Part shown: positions 1 to 5,258 of the stretch, one piece after another
Position numbering within the stretch: position 1 is the stretch's first letter
Layout: each line of letters begins with the position of its first letter
NCBI GenBank assembly: GCA_026706505.1
Contig: JAPOYQ010000514.1
Coordinates: 1 to 6,261, forward strand
Source of the DNA: Gemmatimonadota bacterium
GTDB lineage: Bacteria > Latescibacterota > UBA2968 > UBA8231
DNA: 6,261 nucleotides
Reading direction: 5' to 3'
Translations under genes and position numbers: made by a program
The notes under the pieces: model-generated
What the model was told of the DNA's origin: nothing
What the model saw: only the letters and a program-made list of their open reading frames with translations
Databases searched by the model: none

Positions 1-1012
1 CGTTGAACACGGCCCCGAAACCCAAGAACAACATGCCGGGCAACAGCCAAATAAGGGGCTCGTAGGCATCTGGATACAAGGGAAAGAAAACGCTCAGCAG
101 TAGGCGTCCGCCGAAGATCAAGACGACCGCCGAAAGCAGGGAAAAGACAAAGATGCCTTGGCCCACGCCCAAGGAGAGCCGCGTGTCGTCTTGCCCGCGC
201 ACTATTTTGGCGAGCAGGATGACCGAGGCAATGTTGGCGACGCGCTGCACCATGTCCGTAAAGTTCGTCGCCACCCCGTACACGCCCACCTCCTTCTCGC
301 CCAAAAAGCGCTCTATCAAAAAAAGGTCGCTCTTAAGCAGCAAAAACATGAGCACCAAGCAGATCTCGCCACGCGAACCAATGCGAAGCATTTGCCCGAG
401 CGCGCGTCGCCCTCCCCACCGAAAGCGGAATCCCCGGTACAAGAATAGGGCAAAAATCGCCAAGCCCGTTATTCCTACTGCTCCTACCCACACCTCCATC
501 ACCCGTTCCAACTCGAGATACCCTAGCTGGGAAAGAACTAGATTGCCGCCGAGATAGATGGCGATGAAGACTACGGGCAGCAGTGCATAGGGCTTGAGCC
601 GATCTTCGCCTAAAAAGACGGATAAACCCGCCCTCTGCAGCACGGTGAATGCAATCACGCAAATGCCCAAGACCCACTGGACCAAGGTAATACTGGGCAC
701 GAAGACCTTTGCGAGTGCTAGGCTAAAAGGGGCCGTCAGCAGCAGCAGGGCACCCAAGACGAGGCAATACAACAAGGTGTGATTGATCGCGGCCTCTCGC
801 TCTCGCTCGCGGCCTACGACGTAAATATTCCCCTTGCTGAGCCACTCCCCGAAGAACAGGACGCCCAGCATAACGAGCGCAGTCCATAGCCGTAGGGTGC
901 CATAGTGCTCTGGTCCTAGCTGATCGGCCAGCAGGACCGAGTTCACAAAGCCTAAAGAAAAGACCAGAAAGGAGCAGGTTGCGTTGAGCGAGAAGCCGCG
1001 GAAAAAGTTCAT
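1..1012 (-). CDS. Wzx-like polysaccharide flippase (MOP superfamily), N-terminal part, cut by the left window edge
   Basis: Reading the minus strand from the ATG at 1012 gives 337 uninterrupted codons to the window edge. The protein is strongly hydrophobic, with membrane-type stretches near residues 8-29, 43-56, 80-101, 109-127, 143-161, 174-192, 217-233, 284-310 and 320-337. Residues 32-38 (LGPEHYG) after the first helix, and the stretch around 228-250 (KSDLFLIERFLG, then VGVYGVATN), are hallmarks of O-antigen and capsule flippases in the polysaccharide biosynthesis family. Family members move lipid-linked oligosaccharide units across the inner membrane and are usually 400-500 residues long, so roughly the last quarter to third is missing. 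The ATG is the only good start: a TAG lies in frame at 1031-1033. No clear Shine-Dalgarno precedes it. The gene follows the quinoprotein in the same direction, but no glycosyltransferase is visible, so its substrate is unknown. A MATE-type exporter is the main alternative; the LGPExYG motif argues for the polysaccharide branch. Confidence 0.85.
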   Translation of the reverse strand, partial: MNFFRGFSLNATCSFLVFSLGFVNSVLLADQLGPEHYGTLRLWTALVMLGVLFFGEWLSKGNIYVVGREREREAAINHTLLYCLVLGALLLLTAPFSLALAKVFVPSITLVQWVLGICVIAFTVLQRAGLSVFLGEDRLKPYALLPVVFIAIYLGGNLVLSQLGYLELERVMEVWVGAVGITGLAIFALFLYRGFRFRWGGRRALGQMLRIGSRGEICLVLMFLLLKSDLFLIERFLGEKEVGVYGVATNFTDMVQRVANIASVILLAKIVRGQDDTRLSLGVGQGIFVFSLLSAVVLIFGGRLLLSVFFPLYPDAYEPLIWLLPGMLFLGFGAVFN

Positions 1013-1058
1013 CGAAATGGACAGTGGGTACTAAAGCGGCGACGGAGATGGCCGGTAC

Positions 1059-1118
1059 TTACCAAATGAATACCTGGGACATGACGGCGAATCCGTTGAG
1101 ACGGAAGCGAAAATTCAT
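1059..1118 (-). CDS. Possible 19-residue small ORF or leader before the flippase
   Basis: An ATG at 1118 opens a 19-codon frame ending in TAA at 1059-1061, encoding MNFRFRLNGFAVMSQVFIW. It is preceded by GGAAGGA at 1127-1133, eight bases from the ATG, which is a better ribosome binding site than anything before the flippase start at 1012. It begins 19 bases after the quinoprotein stop. The peptide is basic then hydrophobic, like the start of a flippase first helix, and shares the opening MNF with the gene downstream. It is not in the flippase frame. It could be a leader peptide, a remnant of a lost gene's 5' end, or chance. I do not recognise it. Confidence 0.25.
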   Translation of the reverse strand: MNFRFRLNGFAVMSQVFIW

Positions 1119-1137
1119 GCGCACGGTCCTTCCGTTA

Positions 1138-3096
1138 TCAAGGCAGACTCAGCGCCACCAATTCGGCCGGCTGGTCGGCCCCACCGGTGGGGATAGCGAT
1201 GTATTGCTTGCCGCCAGCCATATAGGTGATGGGCTGGCCCGAGGCGTTGCGCGGCAGCCCGACTTTGCCCATCAGCGCGCCGTCGTCCGGGTCGAAGGCC
1301 CAAAGATAGGGCGCATTGGGGTTGATTTTGACCTCGACGGCGTTGCCTCGGGGCGAGTTGTTGACCACGTCCCACTGCGCCTGCGTCGCGGCGAAGAGCA
1401 AGCTCTCGGTGACGATGGGGAAGTTGCGCTGTGCCCAGCCCAAAGGCGGCAAGTCGAGATGGGCAAGGCTGGGGTGGTCGCGCGGCCCCTCGCCCACGGG
1501 GACCTGCCAGCGGTGTTCGCCCGTGTTGAGATCAATGGCGGTGATCCGGCCGTAGGGCGGCTTGAGCAAGGGCAGGCCGCGCGGGCCGTCGGGACCGAAT
1601 TCTACCCCGCCGGTATAGCGGAAGGGGGCGTTGGGGTCGGTGGCCTTGGTCAGGGTCAGCACGGCCGGGAACGTATAAGAGGGAATGTAGATTATGCCTT
1701 TGTGGGGATTGACGGCGGCACCGGCCCAGCTAGCTCCGCCGATAATGCCGGGAACGAGGATCGTCCCCTTCTTGTCCATGCTCTCCATGGTCTGCGCTAC
1801 GTAGAGCGGGCCGTAGCTGTAGTCGTCGGCGATGGTCTTGGCCATCTGGTGCAGAGTTGGGGTAAAGTTGATCAGGTCGTCCTCTGTCAGGCCCTGGCGC
1901 TCGAAGGCGACCGGCTTGCTGGGAATGGGTTGGGTGGGCGAGGACTTTTCGCCGGGAATGTCGGATTGCGGTACGGGTTTTTCCTCGATGGGCCAGATTG
2001 GCTCACCCGTTTGGCGGTCGAAGACAAAGCAGAAGCCTTGTTTGGTAACTTGGGCCACAGCCTTGATTTCCCGGTCTCCGACTTTGATATCGACGAGGTT
2101 AGGTGCCGCCGGCAGATCGTAGTCCCACATCCCGTGGTGGGCGATCTGAAAGTGCCAGACGCGCTCGCCCGTAGCGGCATTCAGGCAGACGAGGCTTTCG
2201 GCGAAGAGGTTATCTCCGGGACGGTGACCGCCATAGTAATCATTGGTCGGCGTGCTCACCGGCAAATAGACGTAGCCCAGCTCGGGGTCGGCGCTCATCA
2301 GGGTCCAGACGTTGGTGTTGCCGGTGTTTTTCCACGAGTCGTCTTCCCAAGTTTTGTTGCCGAAGGCACCCTCCTGGGGGATGGTTTCAAAGACCCACTC
2401 TTGGGTACCAGTGCGCACGTCGAAACCGCGCACATCGCCTGGGGGCATGGTCTCGTCGGGCGGACGACCAACGGCAAAGGCGTCGAGGACCACCGCGCCG
2501 ACGACGGCGATGTCGCCGCAGATGACCGGCGGCGAAGTGACCGCGTAGAGTTCGCGTTCGATTGGCCGGCGCAGGCCCTTGGTCAAATCGACGCGACCAC
2601 CGTTGCCAAAGCTCTGGATGGGTTGGCCGGTATCGGCGTTGAGAGCGATGAGATAGGCGTCGCCGGTGCCAAAGATAATGCGACGGTCGTCGCCGTCCTC
2701 CCAATAGGAGACACCGCGGTGGACTAGGCCGACGTTGGCTGGCGTACCCGACCTCCAGGTGCCTGGGTCGTAGGTCCAGATTGTTTTACCACTCGTAGCG
2801 TCGAGGGCGACAACTAGGTTGAGCGAGGTGCTGACGTAGAGTCTGTCGCCGACTTGGAGCGGCGTGCCCTCAAAGACCATGGTCCAGATTTCTGGATGGG
2901 CGTCGAGAATGGGTTGATCGGCCGAGGCCCAAGTCCAAGCGATTTCTAGCTGGGCGAAATTGGTGGCGTCGATTTGGTCAAACGGGGCGTATTTGGTGCT
3001 GGCCGCGGTCGCGCCGTACGAGCGCCACTCGCCGGTGGAATCGGCCAGCAACGGCGAAGCGAACAGCGCGAGGGCAAGGAGCAAGGAACCCGTCAT
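1138..3096 (-). CDS. Secreted PQQ-dependent dehydrogenase (quinoprotein, glucose dehydrogenase-like branch)
   Basis: This is a complete 652-residue protein, starting at ATG 3096 behind a strong ribosome binding site and ending in tandem in-frame stops TGA-TAA. Residues 1-18 look like a signal peptide with cleavage after LLA, although the n-region MTGS has no positive charge. The rest is a quinoprotein beta-propeller. Repeated tryptophan-docking motifs of the form AxDxxTGxxxW lie at about 97-107, 224-234, 304-314, 358-368 and 520-530, with degenerate ones near 150-160 and 599-606. The PQQ-site motif HHGMWDYDLPAAP is at 320-332, with the catalytic-type aspartate probably in WDYD (324-327), and a likely PQQ-contacting lysine is K352. 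Enzymes of this family oxidise sugars or alcohols in the periplasm and pass electrons to ubiquinone or a cytochrome. There is no CxxCH haem motif, no vicinal cysteine pair and no membrane domain, so electrons must leave through a separate partner. The substrate cannot be read from the sequence; the family is often annotated glucose dehydrogenase, which is only a class label here. Confidence 0.93.
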   Translation of the reverse strand: MTGSLLLALALFASPLLADSTGEWRSYGATAASTKYAPFDQIDATNFAQLEIAWTWASADQPILDAHPEIWTMVFEGTPLQVGDRLYVSTSLNLVVALDATSGKTIWTYDPGTWRSGTPANVGLVHRGVSYWEDGDDRRIIFGTGDAYLIALNADTGQPIQSFGNGGRVDLTKGLRRPIERELYAVTSPPVICGDIAVVGAVVLDAFAVGRPPDETMPPGDVRGFDVRTGTQEWVFETIPQEGAFGNKTWEDDSWKNTGNTNVWTLMSADPELGYVYLPVSTPTNDYYGGHRPGDNLFAESLVCLNAATGERVWHFQIAHHGMWDYDLPAAPNLVDIKVGDREIKAVAQVTKQGFCFVFDRQTGEPIWPIEEKPVPQSDIPGEKSSPTQPIPSKPVAFERQGLTEDDLINFTPTLHQMAKTIADDYSYGPLYVAQTMESMDKKGTILVPGIIGGASWAGAAVNPHKGIIYIPSYTFPAVLTLTKATDPNAPFRYTGGVEFGPDGPRGLPLLKPPYGRITAIDLNTGEHRWQVPVGEGPRDHPSLAHLDLPPLGWAQRNFPIVTESLLFAATQAQWDVVNNSPRGNAVEVKINPNAPYLWAFDPDDGALMGKVGLPRNASGQPITYMAGGKQYIAIPTGGADQPAELVALSLP

Positions 3097-3102
3097 GGCG
3101 TA

Positions 3103-3109
3103 TCTCCTC
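3103..3109 (-). promoter_or_regulatory. Ribosome binding site of the quinoprotein gene
   Basis: The minus strand reads GAGGAGA here, six bases upstream of the ATG at 3096. It is a near-ideal Shine-Dalgarno sequence and is much stronger than those of the flippase and the oxygenase. It fixes the quinoprotein start; no other ATG occurs in frame just upstream. Confidence 0.85.
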
Positions 3110-3117
3110 GTGGATGG

Positions 3118-3170
3118 AGTATAGCGATAGTATAGGACTTTATAGACGAGGGCCGCCAGGGATTTGTCAC
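3118..3170 (-). promoter_or_regulatory. Candidate promoter region of the quinoprotein gene
   Basis: On the minus strand this AT-rich block contains TATAAA (3139-3144) and two copies of TATACT (3129-3134 and 3118-3123, eleven bases apart), any of which could act as a -10 element. GTGACA at 3165-3170 resembles a -35 element. The best -35/-10 pair is GTGACA with TCTATA at 18 bases; the spacing to TATAAA is 20 bases, longer than usual. This supports separate transcription of the quinoprotein rather than sole dependence on the oxygenase gene upstream. It is inferred from pattern only. Confidence 0.35.
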
Positions 3171-3208
3171 GCCTAAAGGTGCGGTGAAGCAGATCACTTC
3201 TCAGGCGT
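3169..3208. repeat. Inverted repeat between oxygenase and quinoprotein genes
   Basis: ACGCCT at 3169-3174 and AGGCGT at 3203-3208 form a perfect 6-base inverted repeat around a 28-base interior, which itself contains GTGA (3184-3187) and TCAC (3194-3197). It lies just after the oxygenase stop on the minus strand and touches the candidate -35 of the quinoprotein promoter. No T-run follows on either strand, so it is not a standard intrinsic terminator. It could be a weak RNA structure, an operator or chance. Confidence 0.2.
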
Positions 3209-3216
3209 AGAGCCGA

Positions 3217-4050
3217 TCAAGACCAGACGTAGATCTCGTCGTCGTCCGGGGACATGGCAAAGAAGATGGCCAGCACCGCCCGGGGCTGGTCGCCGACGAC
3301 AGCGGGCACCTCGTGGATGTTTTCGGTAAAGAAGAAGTAGAGGTCACCGGGTTCGAGTTGGACCTGGACGCGCTCGATGCCCTCGCGGGCGACGTAGGCA
3401 GCGAATTCCTCGCGTCCCAGATGCTCTGTCAACTCGGGGCGAAAGGGACAATTGTACAGGTACGGCTCACCCGTGCCGCCTTCCTTGGTGCTATTCTGGA
3501 AGCAAAGCACCCCAGCGAACTGGTGTTTGAAGCGCGAAATTTGGTATTCGAAAGCCTTCGTGCGTTTGGCGACGGAGTCGTAGTGCGGGCCGTGGCCGGT
3601 TTCCCGGTGATAGACGCGGAAGATGGCCGGGCCGTAGAGGCGGCCGTCCGGCTCGCGCGCGGTCTTGACCTCCTTGCCGGGCGCGAGCTGGGAAAGAGCG
3701 TCGTACATAGTGCGGACCGGATCGTCATAGCCGTTGAAGAGGGTCTCGAACAACGCCAGCGTCTCCGAGGAGTGGGCGTGGAACTTTTCGCGGTCGTTGC
3801 GGTGGTGGCCAAAACTAGTGCCAATATCGACGCGACGCGCTTGGCCGTCGCCGACCTCGTGGGGGTCGTAGAGCAGGCTGCGCTCGTAGAAGCGCCGCAT
3901 CAGCGCCCGGCAATGGGCGGGGTTGTAGTGCTGGCGCAGCACAAAGGCCGGCACCTCGCCGCGCGCTAAGGCCATCAGCGGCTCGGGGTACTGGTCGAGA
4001 ATTTGCTCGATGGAAGCTTCGAAAGGAGTCCAAGTTTGGGAGGTTGTCAT
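3217..4050 (-). CDS. 2-oxoglutarate/Fe(II)-dependent oxygenase, substrate unknown
   Basis: This is a complete 277-residue protein from the ATG at 4050 to TGA at 3217-3219. The iron-binding triad of the double-stranded beta-helix fold is visible: H156 and D158 in GPHYDS, and H246 in TENIHEVP. R257 follows eleven residues later in QPRAVLA and would bind the 2-oxoglutarate carboxylate. The 90-residue spacing from HxD to the distal His suits small non-haem oxygenases. Such enzymes hydroxylate, desaturate, halogenate or cyclise small molecules in the cytoplasm. An aspartate in HxD makes halogenation unlikely. No signal peptide is seen. The N-terminal third (VRRVDIGTS-like region near 72-80) is not a domain I can name. 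A GTG at 4089 would add 13 residues; I prefer the ATG because neither start has a Shine-Dalgarno sequence and the added residues look like non-coding DNA. The gene is divergent from the aldo/keto reductase. The fold is secure; the substrate is unknown. Confidence 0.85.
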   Translation of the reverse strand: MTTSQTWTPFEASIEQILDQYPEPLMALARGEVPAFVLRQHYNPAHCRALMRRFYERSLLYDPHEVGDGQARRVDIGTSFGHHRNDREKFHAHSSETLALFETLFNGYDDPVRTMYDALSQLAPGKEVKTAREPDGRLYGPAIFRVYHRETGHGPHYDSVAKRTKAFEYQISRFKHQFAGVLCFQNSTKEGGTGEPYLYNCPFRPELTEHLGREEFAAYVAREGIERVQVQLEPGDLYFFFTENIHEVPAVVGDQPRAVLAIFFAMSPDDDEIYVWS

Positions 4051-4204
4051 GGCGGGGAATTTAATATGCGTCGCAGGCTGAGTCCACACGGACTATTCGC
4101 GCGATACAAAGACATGCTCCAAAAGGTTGTAGCTGCCGATTGAAAAATTTACCATATCCCGCAAATGCGTTGTGGTAACTATCTGAAGTCCAGAGGCTTG
4201 TAAC
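4051..4204. other. Divergent intergenic region between oxygenase and reductase
   Basis: These 154 bases must carry the start signals for both flanking genes. On the minus strand TATTAA (4061-4066) sits ten bases before the oxygenase ATG, with no Shine-Dalgarno between, compatible with a very short or absent leader; no good -35 accompanies it. An 8-base palindrome TCGCGCGA lies at 4097-4104 and could be a small operator core. TTGAAA at 4140-4145 on the plus strand resembles a -35 element but has no -10 at the right distance. No gene, RNA or repeat family is recognised here. Confidence 0.4.
4192..4196 (+). promoter_or_regulatory. Ribosome binding site for the GTG start of the reductase
   Basis: AGAGG lies eight bases upstream of the GTG at 4205. 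It supports GTG as the true start. The encoded opening MEYRKLG also matches the usual beginning of aldo/keto reductases, and no ATG occurs in frame nearby upstream. Confidence 0.6.
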
Positions 4205-5194
4205 GTGGAATATCGAAAATTGGGCACTACAGATATCGAAGTATCAGTAATGGCACTCGGCTGTTGGCCTTTCGCCGGTGGGACGGTCTGGGGTGAGCAG
4301 GATGAGGGTCAGTCGATTGCGACGGTGCACGCAGCGCTCGACGCGGGGATCAACTTCTTCGACACGGCGGAGGGCTATGAGGAGGGTCACTCCGAACGCG
4401 TACTCGGACGCGGTCTGGCCGGTCGGCGCCAGCAGGCAATCATCGCGAGCAAGGTGAGCCCTAATCACCTGGCCCCGGAAGGCATCGCGGTCGCCTGCGA
4501 GCAAAGCTTGAAGAATTTGCAGACTGACTACATCGATTTCTACCAGATCCACTGGCCCAACCACGATATTCCGATCGAGACATCTTGGCGCGCACTAGAG
4601 GATCTGTTGGCCGCCGGAAAGGTGCGCTCCCTAGGGGTGGCGAACTTCGCCAGCAACGATCTGGCCGATCTGGTCGCGGTGGGGCGGCCAGCGGCGAATC
4701 AGTTGCCCTATAGTTTGCTGTGGCGAGCGATCGAATTCGAGGTTCTGGCGCGTTGCCGCGAGCGGGATATAGGGCTGATCTGTTACGCGCCGCTAGCGCA
4801 AGGGCTGCTGACGGGAAGATACGCGGTCGCGGACGAGGTACCGGACGGGCTGGCGCGGACCCGGTGGTATGCGGGCAGTCGGCCACTGGCCAAACACGGC
4901 GAGCCTGGCTGTGAAGAGGCCGTGTTTCACGCCATCGCGGGGATTCGCGATGTCAGCAAACGGGTCGGCGCGCCGCTGGCGAGCGTGGCGCTGGCGTGGG
5001 TGCTCAAGCAGCGGGGGGTGACATCGCTCTTGGTAGGGGCGCGGAATCTGGATGAACTCGCGCGCAACCTGCCGGCGCTGGCACTGGATTTGGACGCGGC
5101 GACAATGGCCGAACTGGAGCGGCTGACCGAACCGGTCAAAGAGGCGATCGGGCGAAATCTGGATATGTGGTCTGCGGAGTCGCGGATGCGGTGA
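4205..5194 (+). CDS. Aldo/keto reductase family oxidoreductase
   Basis: This is a complete 329-residue protein with a GTG start and TGA at 5192-5194, of usual length for the family. The opening MEYRKLGTTDIEVSVMALGCW is the standard first strand. The catalytic tetrad is intact: D53 (FFDTAEGY), Y58, K83 (IIASKV) and H116 (YQIHWPN). Residues 142-149 (SLGVANFA), 166-170 (NQLPY) and 194-206 (YAPLAQGLLTGRY) are the typical later strands. Residues 272-290 (TSLLVGARNLDELARN) form the C-terminal cofactor region, so NADPH-dependent reduction of a carbonyl, or the reverse oxidation, is expected in the cytoplasm. The AKR fold is a TIM barrel. The gene is divergent from the 2OG oxygenase across 154 bases and convergent with the dehydratase across 63. 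The nearest subfamily is the broad bacterial group annotated as general stress or sugar-type reductases, so the substrate cannot be stated. Confidence 0.93.
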   Translation: MEYRKLGTTDIEVSVMALGCWPFAGGTVWGEQDEGQSIATVHAALDAGINFFDTAEGYEEGHSERVLGRGLAGRRQQAIIASKVSPNHLAPEGIAVACEQSLKNLQTDYIDFYQIHWPNHDIPIETSWRALEDLLAAGKVRSLGVANFASNDLADLVAVGRPAANQLPYSLLWRAIEFEVLARCRERDIGLICYAPLAQGLLTGRYAVADEVPDGLARTRWYAGSRPLAKHGEPGCEEAVFHAIAGIRDVSKRVGAPLASVALAWVLKQRGVTSLLVGARNLDELARNLPALALDLDAATMAELERLTEPVKEAIGRNLDMWSAESRMR

Positions 5195-5258
5195 AACGGG
5201 CGTCAGTACGCCAGCCCGATCAGACGCCGGTATCGAATCCTACAAAGTGTTCACACTT
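5195..5258. terminator. Possible weak terminator structures in the convergent gap
   Basis: Two small hairpins lie between the converging stops: GGCGT-CAGT-ACGCC at 5199-5212 and AAGTG-TTCA-CACTT at 5245-5258, the second overlapping the first base read past the dehydratase stop codon. Each has a perfect 5-base stem with a 4-base loop. Neither is followed by a T-run on either strand, so intrinsic termination is not well supported. The call rests mainly on the convergent arrangement. Confidence 0.25.

Noticed and set aside
153..782. Several short plus- and minus-strand frames within the first kilobase
   Set aside because: They overlap the flippase frame, which gives a long, motif-bearing membrane protein. 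The short frames are Ser/Arg/Pro-rich with no recognisable features.
1024..2727. A 567-codon open frame on the plus strand opposite the quinoprotein gene
   Set aside because: It is a mirror frame of a strongly recognised gene. Its codon positions face those of the minus-strand gene with second positions aligned, which leaves few stops in GC-rich DNA. Its translation is rich in Gly, Val, Arg and Asp with no recognisable domain.
3313..3969. A 218-codon open frame on the plus strand opposite the oxygenase
   Set aside because: The minus strand carries a complete oxygenase active site across the same bases. The plus-strand translation shows no family motif and has the Val/Ala/Glu-rich look of an antisense frame.
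4051..4089. The GTG at 4089 as the oxygenase start
   Set aside because: It has no ribosome binding site and adds 13 residues without any family feature. The ATG at 4050 gives a natural start, though it also lacks a Shine-Dalgarno sequence, so the choice is not certain.
4140..4181. A sigma-70 promoter for the reductase using TTGAAA (4140-4145)
   Set aside because: No acceptable -10 lies 16-18 bases downstream. The later TAACTA after TGG (4173-4181) matches the -10 consensus at only two of six positions.
5195..5257. A strong bidirectional intrinsic terminator in the convergent gap
   Set aside because: Both hairpins have only 5-base stems and no adjacent T-run on either strand, so I list them only at low confidence.
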